Positions 17,902 through 26,053 of a stretch of 56,610 bases of DNA are shown here, piece by piece. Source of the stretch: Firmicutes bacterium UBA2058. Its GTDB lineage: Bacteria > Bacillota > Clostridia > Tissierellales > Sedimentibacteraceae. The position numbers and the translations under genes were made by a program. Positions within the stretch are counted from its first letter, which is position 1. The number at the start of each line of letters is the position of its first letter. Below the pieces are notes generated by a model, which saw only the letters and a program-made list of their open reading frames with translations, ran no database searches and was not told the DNA's origin. Location: contig DDAM01000001.1 of the NCBI GenBank assembly GCA_002332905.1, forward strand, positions 1-56,610, in the 5' to 3' direction.

Positions 17902-20646
17902 ATGGAACAAATGAAAATAAAAAGTTATAGTAAAAATTTAAGAGAGTGTGAAGAAGTAGCATTAGCGGATAATTTCTTTTTTAGGGCATATAAAAAGTGG
18001 AACAAATGTGATGTTATAGGTGATGATATTATTAAGTGTATGATGCCTAGTAATATTGATATAGCGCTTAAAATGTGCTTAGAAGGTATTACTATTGATA
18101 ATATTAGATACATAGCATATACAAGCACCCCAAGTATGCAAAAGAAAGAAAACACCTTCAGTAAAAAGGGTTTAACTGATGATAAATGGAAAGATATAAA
18201 ATGTCTTGAAATATGCGATATGTGGTTTGTAAAGGAAGAAAAAAAGGATTTTATTGAATGGTTTGAAAATTTGATAAGTTTAGGTACAATAGAGAAATTT
18301 AAAAATCAAGAGATTTGTATTAATAAAAAGGTTACTAGTAGAATAGGTTTAGCCTTTACATCTACTGAAAAAATTGATTTTAAACCAAGAATATGTGTAG
18401 TACCTAATAAAACTTATAAAGAACTAAAAGAAAATGTTATATGGTATACAAATAAAAACAATAAATTAGTAGAGCATACAGAAGATAATAAAAACATTGA
18501 AATAATGCAAAATGATGGATTTGGTATTATTAATAATAAAACTGCTAAAATCATTCAAAAACAATTAGGATATAAAGAAAGTATTGATGTTGCTGTAATT
18601 AGAATGTATGGAATTGCAGTAAAGGGTTTATGCATTCGCTTTAATTGGATTGACTACATAGAAAAATATTGTAATGGTAAATTTATTACTACGGATGTTT
18701 GGGGTAAGAAAGTTGATTTAAGGAAGGTTGATATTATATTAACTGAATCAATGGTTAAATGGTGTGATAATTTTAAAAGTTTAAGTGATTATTTGGACAA
18801 ACTTAATAATTGTGCTGATAAAGATTTATTAGAATGTTTATATGTTAAGGTAGAAAAAGATAAGCATAAAGAATATACACTTGCTAACTACCAATTATTA
18901 AGCAATTTAACGCTTGATTATGACGACTATATGAATTTGGCACAGGAAACAATAGACTACTATAATAATATAATTAATGGCGATTTAGCGCATATAAAGC
19001 ACTTCATGTCAGAGTTTAATTATAATGAAGATGATAATAAAGATTTAGTACCAATACATAAAGCTAATTATTTGTTAAATGCACATGATGATTTTATCCG
19101 TTCTAGCGTTGTTAAGCAAAATATTAATCGTGCAATATTAAAAAGTGTAGCTAGATTATCAAGCGGTAAGTTTTATTTAAAAGGTAATTGTAAGTATATT
19201 TGCGGTAATCCTTTTCAACTAATTGATTATTTGTTAGGAATAGATAGAATAACACTAAATAAGGGAGAGTTTTATATCCCACGAAATAACGGTAAAAAAT
19301 TAACTATGAGTAGGAATCCGTTGGCAAGTCCTTGGGAGATAGTAAATATACAAACAGTAAATAATCCTTTATTTGACGAGTATTTTAAGCATTATACCGA
19401 TAAAATAATATTTTTTAATGATTTAGATTATACATCACAACAATTATCGGGTTGCGACAAAGATGGGGATAATGTAACAGTAATTGAAAACGATATTATA
19501 TACAATAATGTTATATCAGATAATAGAAAGTTTATTCATATTGATGAGGGTAAAACAATTAATATGATTTATAACGAAGAAAATAAATTTAAAGCTTTGC
19601 TATTATCTAGTGGCAATAAAATTGGACAACTTTCGATTAATGGCGCAAGTGTAAGTAACAGATGTTTATTCGGAAGTAAACAGGAAATTTATAATAATTT
19701 TTATAACAATAGAGATAAATTATTATATTTGACTGAAATGTCCATGAACGCAATTGATGCTCCAAAAACATTAAAATTTCCTACTAATAAAGATTTAGCA
19801 ATAATTGAAAAACAAGATAAACCATTATTTTTAAAATATAAAGATGGTTATTATGATGAAAATAAAAATACGATAAATACAGATAGCCATTATGATAAAT
19901 TTGCTAAATATATTATTGATAATGTGCTATGTAGATGTATTGAAAAATACAGTGGTGTTGGAACAAATATGTTGAAAAATTATATATATACTGAAGATAT
20001 TGAAGTATCAAATGAATGCACTAATGATATGACTAAATTATTAAATGAATATTCTAATGCTATGATAGAAAGCAAAGGAGATTTAGACATTTGTAAGCGA
20101 GTAATACATGACTATCAACATAAAGCACAATATATTAGTGATAAATATGATTATACAGAAATATGTAATTATTTTACAAAATATAAAACTCCTGATAAAG
20201 CTATAACTAATCTATTTTGGAATGAATTAATTATTAAATTAAATGAAGTTAGGCTAAGTGCTAAAGTACTTACTTTAGATGAAAACGGAGAATATTTAAT
20301 TTTCGATAAATGGTATAGTTTAAAAGAAGTTGAGTTAATAGAAGATAATTTACATACTAAAGATATGGAAACTAAGGCTAAAAACTATAATTTAAAAGGC
20401 AAAGAAGGCATTATTAATGTGGGTAAATGTGAGACTGAATTATTAAATGGTGAATTGGATGTTAAGCTGAATATAGCATCTACTAATTTATATAAAGACG
20501 ATAAAATAATAACATTTGCTTATGCAGATATTAAAGATTTAAACGGAAAGAAAACTAATGATAGCTTAAAAGAATGTAAGATAATTAATATATTAGATGT
20601 GTTAGATGTTAAAGAAAAATATGTTAAATTAAAGATTGCATATTAG
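17902..20646 (+). CDS. YonO-like two-barrel single-subunit RNA polymerase
   Basis: 914 residues, close to SPbeta YonO (about 905). The catalytic motif SGCDKDGDNVTVI puts D519, D521 and D523 in the DxDGD arrangement of double-psi-barrel polymerases. Forty-eight residues earlier RNPLASPWEIVNIQTV (R471) matches the RNPxxxPxD/E block of the QDE-1/RDR family. About 60 residues later SGNKIGQLS matches their NxxGxxS block. Established: YonO is a phage DNA-dependent RNA polymerase of this family. Inference: this one transcribes later genes of this prophage. Starts at ATG with AGAAAGTGAG upstream; long spacers with hairpins lie on both sides. The N-terminal 350 residues show no family I can name. Confidence 0.85.
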   Translation: MEQMKIKSYSKNLRECEEVALADNFFFRAYKKWNKCDVIGDDIIKCMMPSNIDIALKMCLEGITIDNIRYIAYTSTPSMQKKENTFSKKGLTDDKWKDIKCLEICDMWFVKEEKKDFIEWFENLISLGTIEKFKNQEICINKKVTSRIGLAFTSTEKIDFKPRICVVPNKTYKELKENVIWYTNKNNKLVEHTEDNKNIEIMQNDGFGIINNKTAKIIQKQLGYKESIDVAVIRMYGIAVKGLCIRFNWIDYIEKYCNGKFITTDVWGKKVDLRKVDIILTESMVKWCDNFKSLSDYLDKLNNCADKDLLECLYVKVEKDKHKEYTLANYQLLSNLTLDYDDYMNLAQETIDYYNNIINGDLAHIKHFMSEFNYNEDDNKDLVPIHKANYLLNAHDDFIRSSVVKQNINRAILKSVARLSSGKFYLKGNCKYICGNPFQLIDYLLGIDRITLNKGEFYIPRNNGKKLTMSRNPLASPWEIVNIQTVNNPLFDEYFKHYTDKIIFFNDLDYTSQQLSGCDKDGDNVTVIENDIIYNNVISDNRKFIHIDEGKTINMIYNEENKFKALLLSSGNKIGQLSINGASVSNRCLFGSKQEIYNNFYNNRDKLLYLTEMSMNAIDAPKTLKFPTNKDLAIIEKQDKPLFLKYKDGYYDENKNTINTDSHYDKFAKYIIDNVLCRCIEKYSGVGTNMLKNYIYTEDIEVSNECTNDMTKLLNEYSNAMIESKGDLDICKRVIHDYQHKAQYISDKYDYTEICNYFTKYKTPDKAITNLFWNELIIKLNEVRLSAKVLTLDENGEYLIFDKWYSLKEVELIEDNLHTKDMETKAKNYNLKGKEGIINVGKCETELLNGELDVKLNIASTNLYKDDKIITFAYADIKDLNGKKTNDSLKECKIINILDVLDVKEKYVKLKIAY

Positions 20647-20678
20647 CATTTAGCTGAACGCTAAACGCTAGTGAAAGA

Positions 20679-20795
20679 CTACAGCATAGATAGGATAGAT
20701 GGATTATTTCTGTTTATTCACTCTCTCTTTCATATAATTATTTATAAATTAATTGTTAGCACAAGTTTAATCCATTTGTGCTATCTATGCTGTAG
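20679..20795 (+). repeat. Long inverted repeat I after the RNA polymerase gene
   Basis: CTACAGCATAGATAG (20679-20693) pairs perfectly with CTATCTATGCTGTAG (20781-20795). After a symmetric 5/5 internal loop, ATGGATTA (20699-20706) pairs with TAATCCAT (20768-20775). The enclosed loop is 61 bases. No T-run follows, so it is not a simple terminator; RNA element, processing site or origin are possible. Confidence 0.8.
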
Positions 20796-20816
20796 CTTTA
20801 AAATTTAGTATATTAG

Positions 20817-20889
20817 GTATTTGAGTACAAAGTTTTACAAAATGTTATTGCCATTACAGATTTGTAAGCCTCATTCTGTACTCAAATAC
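20817..20889 (+). repeat. Long inverted repeat II before the DUF5659-like gene
   Basis: GTATTTGAGTACA (20817-20829) pairs perfectly with TGTACTCAAATAC (20877-20889). An inner stem TTACAAA/TTTGTAA shares the axis. It ends 28 bases before the next start codon, outside the ribosome site. Probably a structured 5' leader. Confidence 0.75.
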
Positions 20890-20916
20890 TTATAGATATA
20901 AGAATGGAGAAAAATT

Positions 20917-21090
20917 ATGAGTAATAAAAAATACATATATAACCATGAACTAGCTAATTACTTTATTCAACAGGGGTGTAAGATACTAGAAACTGGTTTA
21001 AATAGAAATCAAAATAAAATATATTGGTGCTTTGATTATTTTGAGATTCAGCCAGCGTATAAAATATGGAATAGTAGAAAAACAAATTAA
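20917..21090 (+). CDS. Small DUF5659-like prophage protein (57 aa)
   Basis: The layout YIYNHELANYFIQQGCKILE, then LNRNQNKIYWCFDYFE, is that of DUF5659-type small phage proteins (a compact beta-rich fold). ATGGAG lies upstream of the ATG at 20917. Function unknown; it follows two long inverted repeats. Confidence 0.6.
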   Translation: MSNKKYIYNHELANYFIQQGCKILETGLNRNQNKIYWCFDYFEIQPAYKIWNSRKTN

Positions 21091-21110
21091 AGTGAAAGGA
21101 TTTAAAGCGT

Positions 21111-22196
21111 ATGATTCAATTAAAAGTTGGACAAGTATTTAAAAATTATAAAGCTATATGTGAATGGTTAAATGTTGAACCAGCTAAAAAAGGTGCAACT
21201 AATACTAGAAATTCACACATAAAAGAGTTTGAAAGATATTGTAAATTTCACAAAGAGGGACAAAATTTTATTATTGATGAAGTTTATGATATACCATTAA
21301 AAAAGCAAGATGGCAGGATTAATAACAAGAATAATAAAAGAAATTCAATATATGGCAATTTGTTTGATATTTTATTAATTGATACTTTGTTAAACACAAT
21401 TTTTATAACTGATTATGAAGATAAAATTTATCTAACAAGTAGAGTCTTATTTACCAATGAAAAATTTCTAGATATGTTTAATGGTGAAGTATGGAGTTAT
21501 ATATATAAATATGATAACAATAAATTGATAAAAATGTTTGAAACACATGGAATAGGTATTATTAATTGCTATTTTGAAAATTTAAATACTATTTTAAAAA
21601 ATATGTTTGTTAGAGGTTTGAAAAATCTACAAAAGCACAATATCATTTCTTTTAAACATTGCTATTTAATTGATATAAACGATATTGATACTAAAATGTT
21701 AAGATTTTATAATGATGACAAAAAAATAATAAGATTAAAAGAAATAGAAAACAATATCTTAGCAGATATGGGTAAGACTAAATATTCTATAACTAAAAAT
21801 AAAATGTTAAACAATCAATTTAATAAAAAAGTTTATGATATCATAAATGCCGAGCAATTATTCGGTGTAAACATTAAAAGATATTTTACATCCTATGAAA
21901 TAACAGTTAAAGATGATAGTTATTTTAATGATTATTATAATGATGAATATTTAGATAATGAAAATTTTAACAAAGAAAAAACTATTATTGAATTATCTAG
22001 AAGAATAATAATTCAATTACATAAAAGTATTAATAATAAAAAAATAGATAATAAAAATGTTTATGATAAAATTAAATGGAAACGTGATGTATTAAATATT
22101 GATAAGAAAATATTTAAATATGAAGTTATAGATACTGAAAATGAAGATTATAATACTTATTATTACTGTTATGAAGATTATTTAGATGCTATTTAA
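21111..22196 (+). CDS. Prophage early protein, unknown (361 aa)
   Basis: Largest early gene after the polymerase. Residues 1-60 (MIQLKVGQVFKNYKAICEWL ... KEFERYCKFHKEGQNFII) form a conserved-looking N-terminal module that I recall from uncharacterised clostridial phage and mobile-element proteins. The rest is charged and asparagine/lysine-rich with no motif seen. AAAGGA lies upstream of the start, 20 bases after the previous gene. A replication or regulatory role is possible from position only. Confidence 0.6.
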   Translation: MIQLKVGQVFKNYKAICEWLNVEPAKKGATNTRNSHIKEFERYCKFHKEGQNFIIDEVYDIPLKKQDGRINNKNNKRNSIYGNLFDILLIDTLLNTIFITDYEDKIYLTSRVLFTNEKFLDMFNGEVWSYIYKYDNNKLIKMFETHGIGIINCYFENLNTILKNMFVRGLKNLQKHNIISFKHCYLIDINDIDTKMLRFYNDDKKIIRLKEIENNILADMGKTKYSITKNKMLNNQFNKKVYDIINAEQLFGVNIKRYFTSYEITVKDDSYFNDYYNDEYLDNENFNKEKTIIELSRRIIIQLHKSINNKKIDNKNVYDKIKWKRDVLNIDKKIFKYEVIDTENEDYNTYYYCYEDYLDAI

Positions 22197-22205
22197 AATA
22201 ATTGT

Positions 22206-22409
22206 ATACCATTTGTCGATAAATCGCCAAATAAATTTAAATTAAAAAAGTATACAAGTATAATAACCAATAAGTATTATAACTTTATTGATTATATTAA
22301 ATGTATACTTTTTGATTATCTTTGCAATTTATTGCGAAGATGGTATTGTTTTATATTACATGTATAACTTTATTTCCAAATATCGACAAATTAATAAAAT
22401 TGTGGTATT
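22206..22409 (+). promoter_or_regulatory. Structured leader with mutually exclusive pairings
   Basis: Inner stem AAAAAGTATACA with TGTATACTTTTT (about 22246-22313), enclosed by CGCCAAATAAATT-like with AATTTATTGCG and by ATACCAT (22206-22212) with ATGGTAT (22340-22346). Alternatively ATTTGTCGATA (22211-22221) pairs perfectly with TATCGACAAAT (22381-22391), and ATACC with GGTAT near 22404. The two outer pairings share bases. It lies directly before the next gene's ribosome site, so a switch-like leader is possible. Confidence 0.6.
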
Positions 22410-22435
22410 ATTAAATGGAAAGGGGGTGAATGGGT

Positions 22436-22702
22436 ATGGATGATAAAGCAAAAGAAATTATGGAAAAACAAAAATCAACTAATGTTATATTATATATAAA
22501 TTTTTTAAATCCAGAAAATAATATAACATTTAAGACAACATTACATAATGCTAAAAAATTTACAGGTGAAGTACTATATTATGAGGAAAAAGAATTAATA
22601 GGGAAAAAGATAATTTGTATCGATGGAATAGATGATGAAAAATTACTTGTAGATATAAGTAATATAATGATGGCAAGATATGAAATAGACAAAAATAACT
22701 AA
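22436..22702 (+). CDS. Prophage early protein, unknown (89 aa)
   Basis: 88 codons from the ATG at 22436. The ATG at 22430 directly abuts the strong AAGGGGGTGA site, so the second ATG has better spacing. Acidic and lysine-rich (DDKAKEIMEKQKSTNVILYI...), ending in KNN. No family recognised. It is preceded by a 200-base structured leader and followed by a strong terminator, so it forms its own unit. Confidence 0.55.
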   Translation: MDDKAKEIMEKQKSTNVILYINFLNPENNITFKTTLHNAKKFTGEVLYYEEKELIGKKIICIDGIDDEKLLVDISNIMMARYEIDKNN

Positions 22703-22719
22703 ATAAAGTTTAATCTGAG

Positions 22720-22743
22720 GCAGTCAATAATGACTGCTTTTTT
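22720..22743 (+). terminator. Strong terminator
   Basis: GCAGTCA-ataa-TGACTGC hairpin followed by six Ts. Confidence 0.92.
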
Positions 22744-22762
22744 ATATGCAATAAAATAATAA

Positions 22763-22814
22763 CCGTTTACTCCACTTGGATAAAACGGAAAAAGTAATAA
22801 TAAAATGGAGTAAA
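22763..22814 (+). promoter_or_regulatory. Leader with ribosome-site-masking hairpin
   Basis: TTTACTCCA (22766-22774) is perfectly complementary to TGGAGTAAA (22806-22814), which contains the GGAG site of the gene at 22819. A competing stem CCGTTT (22763-22768) with AAACGG (22783-22788) uses three of the same bases. The layout suggests on/off translational control; no ligand is implied. Confidence 0.6.
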
Positions 22815-22818
22815 AAAT

Positions 22819-22998
22819 ATGAGTAATTTTGAAATGTGTAAACGGGATATACAAACATTTTTAGATAATTACAAGCCTTGTACGGATGCAGTAGCGTTTC
22901 GTGATACATTGGAATGTATAATTGAACATTATGGATTAGATTTTAAAAATGTTTATGAGTATGTAAGAAATAGTATGATAAGGAGTAAAAGGCGATGA
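22819..22998 (+). CDS. Small prophage protein, unknown (59 aa)
   Basis: ATG at 22819 has TGGAG seven bases upstream. The 59-residue product (MSNFEMCKRDIQTFLDNYKP..., ending RSKRR) looks helical with a basic end. Its last bases overlap the next start codon (ATGA), showing coupled translation. No family recognised. Confidence 0.6.
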   Translation: MSNFEMCKRDIQTFLDNYKPCTDAVAFRDTLECIIEHYGLDFKNVYEYVRNSMIRSKRR

Positions 22999-23174
22999 GG
23001 TTATTTAGAAAGAAAAATAGATTAGATGAAATTTTTAATAGAATTGATGAAAATGTTGATGCTTTAATAGATGATTTAGATGAGGTTGTTTATTGGAATC
23101 AACAACAAAGAATAATTTTAGATGATATTCAAGAAAAATTAGATAAAATGTTAGAGGTGAATAAAAATGAATAA
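22995..23174 (+). CDS. Small coiled-coil prophage protein (59 aa)
   Basis: Starts at the ATG that overlaps the previous stop. The product is mostly heptad-like and acidic (LDEIFNRIDENVDALIDDLD, later ILDDIQEKLDKML), with a basic N-terminus (MRLFRKKNR). Its 3' end overlaps the next gene by eight bases. Function unknown. Confidence 0.6.
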   Translation: MRLFRKKNRLDEIFNRIDENVDALIDDLDEVVYWNQQQRIILDDIQEKLDKMLEVNKNE

Positions 23175-23397
23175 TATATATGATTTAAATAAAATTTCTT
23201 ACATTATTTCAAAAGGTGTAGACGTTGATATATATCAAGAAATTAATGGTGACAGAAAACGTGTTTTTATAATTGCTAATGATGAAATTAATAAAATATT
23301 AAATGAATATTCAGTTGATGCTAAAATACATAGCTTCCTTACTGGGATAGGTATTTTGAGAAAAAGAATGAGAGAATTAGGTGATTTAGATGATTAA
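23167..23397 (+). CDS. Small prophage protein, unknown (76 aa)
   Basis: 76 residues, part of a tightly overlapping run of early genes (overlaps both neighbours by eight bases). AGAGGTGA lies seven bases upstream. Ends in MRELGDLDD, acidic. No family recognised. Confidence 0.6.
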   Translation: MNNIYDLNKISYIISKGVDVDIYQEINGDRKRVFIIANDEINKILNEYSVDAKIHSFLTGIGILRKRMRELGDLDD

Positions 23398-23692
23398 AAT
23401 TACTGCTGGAACAAATGTTACTATTGAAACATCTATATCAATTGACGGTGTTGATATTAGTGATTTAAATACATATGCGATAACTTTTAAACTAACTAGT
23501 TATGGTGGAGATATAGCAATATTAACAAAAGAGAATTGTGGTGTTGATAATAATAAAGTAGTTGTTAGCTTAGTTCCTGATGAAACAGCTAATTTATTCG
23601 GAGATTATGAATATCAATATACATTGTTAAAAGGTAATATTATTATCAAAAGTTTTAGATTGCCTATTAAGATAGAGCAAAACATACAATAA
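23390..23692 (+). CDS. Beta-rich protein resembling baseplate N-terminal domains
   Basis: 100 residues. The pattern ITAGTNVTIETSISIDGVDI, then TFKLTSYGGDIAILTKE and FGDYEYQYTLLKG, looks like a small Ig/BppU_N-type beta domain normally met at the start of phage baseplate upper proteins. It overlaps the preceding gene and lies well before the structural module, which is unusual. Assignment rests on pattern only. Confidence 0.5.
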   Translation: MIKITAGTNVTIETSISIDGVDISDLNTYAITFKLTSYGGDIAILTKENCGVDNNKVVVSLVPDETANLFGDYEYQYTLLKGNIIIKSFRLPIKIEQNIQ

Positions 23693-23703
23693 AGGGTGAA
23701 AAT

Positions 23704-23931
23704 ATGGAAAATGCAAATATAGTTAGTAAAATTGAATCTAATACTAGTTTAGTTAGTAGTGAATTTATGGATGAAGTTATTGGCTTATTTAAGACTATTA
23801 ATGTTAATCTTACTAGAACGGATATAGAGGAATTTTTAAGATATAGAACAATTGAAGAAACTAAAAATATTACTATAGGACAATTAAAAAATATGACATT
23901 AGCTGAATTTTATTATGAAAAAATAATTTAA
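23704..23931 (+). CDS. Small prophage protein, first of a tandem paralogous pair
   Basis: 75 residues: IVSKIESNTSLVSSEFMDEV, FKTINVNLTRTDIEEFL and a C-terminal LKNMTLAEFYYEKII. Clearly paralogous along its whole length to the next gene. AAAGGGTG upstream. Function unknown; the IESN...DIEE core is shared by both. Confidence 0.6.
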   Translation: MENANIVSKIESNTSLVSSEFMDEVIGLFKTINVNLTRTDIEEFLRYRTIEETKNITIGQLKNMTLAEFYYEKII

Positions 23932-23941
23932 GAGGTGTATT

Positions 23942-24166
23942 TTGAATACAAACATAACTACTAAGATTGAATCAAACGTGAGTTTGGTTAATGATAAATT
24001 TTTAGATGAAGTAATTAAGTTATTTAAAACTATCAATGTAACATTGACAAGAAATGATATAGAGGAATTGATAAGACAAAAGACATATGGAGAAATTAAA
24101 GATTTAACATATGGGGATATCATGAATATGACATATGATGAATTATGTAACGAAAGAATAATTTAA
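23942..24166 (+). CDS. Small prophage protein, second of a tandem paralogous pair
   Basis: 74 residues, TTG start with AAGAGGTG upstream. Matches its neighbour throughout (TKIESNVSLVNDKFLDEVIK, FKTINVTLTRNDIEELI, IMNMTYDELCNERII). The duplication is diverged but colinear. Closed by a terminator. Confidence 0.6.
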   Translation: MNTNITTKIESNVSLVNDKFLDEVIKLFKTINVTLTRNDIEELIRQKTYGEIKDLTYGDIMNMTYDELCNERII

Positions 24167-24169
24167 AGG

Positions 24170-24200
24170 GAGATAATGCTTAAATAGTGTTATCTCTTTT
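24170..24200 (+). terminator. Terminator after the tandem pair
   Basis: GAGATAA and TTATCTC arms with a 13-base loop, followed by a T-run. Confidence 0.75.
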
Positions 24201-24247
24201 TAGTTATCATAAAAGATAATTAAAAGAGAATAGATAACTAATTACAG

Positions 24248-24733
24248 ATGCACTTGCATTTAGTAATTGGAATGAGTGATTTTTATACTGATTTAGAACG
24301 TGGTGAGGTAGGCGAAAATAAGTTTATTGAGTTATGTAATAGATTAAATTTTAAATGTGTTGATGTTAGCGATGAAAAGGAATATCAGGATTTAGATGTT
24401 GATTTTATTGTTGATAATACTTTGGTAGAAGTAAAAACTGATTATAAAATTGCTGAAACTAGCAATTTATATATTGAGGTTTGGAGCAGTAATAAAATTG
24501 GCTATAAAGGTTGGTATCAGAAAACAAAGTGTGAATATATGTATGTTTACGATGTAAATAATAAATTAATGTATGGATTTTGTTTTAATGATTTAAAGGA
24601 ATATGTTGATTTATTTAAGTTTACGGAACGTGTTAAAAGATGTGGGAATAATTTAACTGCTAATATTAACATGTTTTTTTGTTGGTTAAAAGATAATAAA
24701 AAATTTAATAAAATATATGATGAAATGGAGTAA
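24248..24733 (+). CDS. PD-(D/E)XK-type nuclease-like prophage protein
   Basis: 161 residues. The catalytic pattern is E24 in GEVGENKF, D52 in LDVDFIVDN, then E61 and K63 in LVEVKTD, the layout of PD-(D/E)XK restriction-endonuclease-like folds; the later KGWYQKTKCEYMYVYD strand fits. An alternative start at ATG 24272 (MSDFYTDLERG) is plausible, since neither has a strong ribosome site. Role not known: DNA processing, host takeover and defence are all possible. Confidence 0.65.
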   Translation: MHLHLVIGMSDFYTDLERGEVGENKFIELCNRLNFKCVDVSDEKEYQDLDVDFIVDNTLVEVKTDYKIAETSNLYIEVWSSNKIGYKGWYQKTKCEYMYVYDVNNKLMYGFCFNDLKEYVDLFKFTERVKRCGNNLTANINMFFCWLKDNKKFNKIYDEME

Positions 24734-24739
24734 TAAAAT

Positions 24740-25210
24740 ATGAGAAAAAATATATTAAACAAGGATTTTGCAACAATATTTATAAAAGAAGGTTATAATT
24801 TTGTCGAGGTTAAACCAGATAAAAAAGGTGGAAAAGATATTAATATTTATGTCTTTGAAGTTGATGATGAAAACGCATTTAATAAACGCTTAGATGAACT
24901 AATTGTCGAAAATAATAAACGTAAAGAAGAACGTAGGAAGGCTGAAGATTCTAAATATATAAATAGTAGTGCTATTGATAATATACAAAATGTTGCTATT
25001 AACGTAAACATTGATGAATTGGTATTAGAGATGACTAATATTGCTGATGCTATGGCAAAGGATATTATTAGAGGTATTAATGGTAAATTAGATGAATTAA
25101 TTCTTTCTGTTAAAAATAGTGGTAGTGTTAATTTAGATAAGTTAGAGATAAAAGCCGATGAATTAGGTTCAGTAGGCAATGCGTTTATAAATGCTAAAAA
25201 TAAAAAATAG
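24740..25210 (+). CDS. Prophage protein, unknown (156 aa)
   Basis: 156 residues. N-terminal beta part (ATIFIKEGYNFVEVKPDKKG), then a highly charged helix (LDELIVENNKRKEERRKAED) and amphipathic helices in the C-terminal half. ATGGAG from the previous gene's end serves as ribosome site. No family recognised; possibly a scaffold-like or packaging accessory from its position before terS. Confidence 0.55.
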   Translation: MRKNILNKDFATIFIKEGYNFVEVKPDKKGGKDINIYVFEVDDENAFNKRLDELIVENNKRKEERRKAEDSKYINSSAIDNIQNVAINVNIDELVLEMTNIADAMAKDIIRGINGKLDELILSVKNSGSVNLDKLEIKADELGSVGNAFINAKNKK

Positions 25211-25223
25211 ATTGGAGATAAAT

Positions 25224-25658
25224 ATGATAGTAAATATTAAATGTAAAAATAAAGAAGTTTTTGAAAAATTAAAAAAAATTATTGTACATAGAAATAATAG
25301 ACATGAAATAAAAACACCTCTAAAAGCACAAGAGTATTTGACTATTAATTCAAATGATGATAAGTATATCGCAGAATTGCATGATGGTGAAAAGGTATTA
25401 ACAAATGATGAAACTGTTGAATTTATAAAAATTAATGGTGATGATTATTTGGTATTTAATAATGTTAAGGTTAAAGAATCAGATAAATATAAACCAAAAT
25501 ATATACAAACTAGTGATGATAAAATTGTTAAGTTTGATAAATATATTGTTGAAAAGGCTTTTGAAAATTTAATTGAATTAGCTAATAATTCAGATGATGA
25601 TAGGACAAGGTTTAATGTAAACAAATATTTGTTAGAAATATTAAAATATTATGAATAG
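25224..25658 (+). CDS. Prophage protein with a tape-measure-like C-terminal motif
   Basis: 144 residues from the ATG at 25224, with TTGGAGA upstream; the frame from 25191 would overlap the previous gene and lacks a site. Residues about 57-69 read KYIAELHDGEKVLTN, very like the tape-measure C-terminus in this same prophage (YIAELHRGERVLT). The C-terminal half is helical and acidic. Function unknown. terS follows 17 bases later. Confidence 0.6.
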   Translation: MIVNIKCKNKEVFEKLKKIIVHRNNRHEIKTPLKAQEYLTINSNDDKYIAELHDGEKVLTNDETVEFIKINGDDYLVFNNVKVKESDKYKPKYIQTSDDKIVKFDKYIVEKAFENLIELANNSDDDRTRFNVNKYLLEILKYYE

Positions 25659-25675
25659 AATGTAGGTGTTTAATC

Positions 25676-26053
25676 ATGAAACATATTGAAGGTATATCGG
25701 AAGATATGACTAAAGCTATAGCTTTATTGGTATGGACTGAAAAAACTAAAACTGAAATAGCTCAAGAAATAGGTATTGATAGAGCCACTTTGTGGAGATG
25801 GTATAAACGTGATGATTTTATGGAAGCGTTACAAAAAGAACGTAGAAACAAGTTTGCCGTATATGGGGATGTTGCATCTAAAGAGTTGTTAAAATTGGTT
25901 AAAGATGATAGCGATAAACGAACACAATTACAAGCTATTAAGATGGTGTTAGGTGAAAATGGACTATGCAATGATAAAGCACAAATAGACTTAAAAACCT
26001 CAACAGAATTTGTAATAACATATGAAGGTTTTGATGAAGAAGCTAATGAATAG
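25676..26053 (+). CDS. terS: Terminase small subunit
   Basis: 125 residues. The N-terminal helix-turn-helix KTEIAQEIGIDRATLWRWYK is the DNA-recognition domain of phage small terminases (the phBC6A51-like form). The middle (DVASKELLKLVKDDSDKRTQ then LQAIKMVLGE) matches the oligomerisation region. The terminase large subunit lies downstream after an unusually long 356-base spacer. Confidence 0.8.
   Translation: MKHIEGISEDMTKAIALLVWTEKTKTEIAQEIGIDRATLWRWYKRDDFMEALQKERRNKFAVYGDVASKELLKLVKDDSDKRTQLQAIKMVLGENGLCNDKAQIDLKTSTEFVITYEGFDEEANE

Noticed and set aside
17902..20646. Reading the 914-residue protein as a helicase or primase
   Set aside because: No Walker or TOPRIM motif; DxDGD with the flanking RNP block fits a two-barrel polymerase better.
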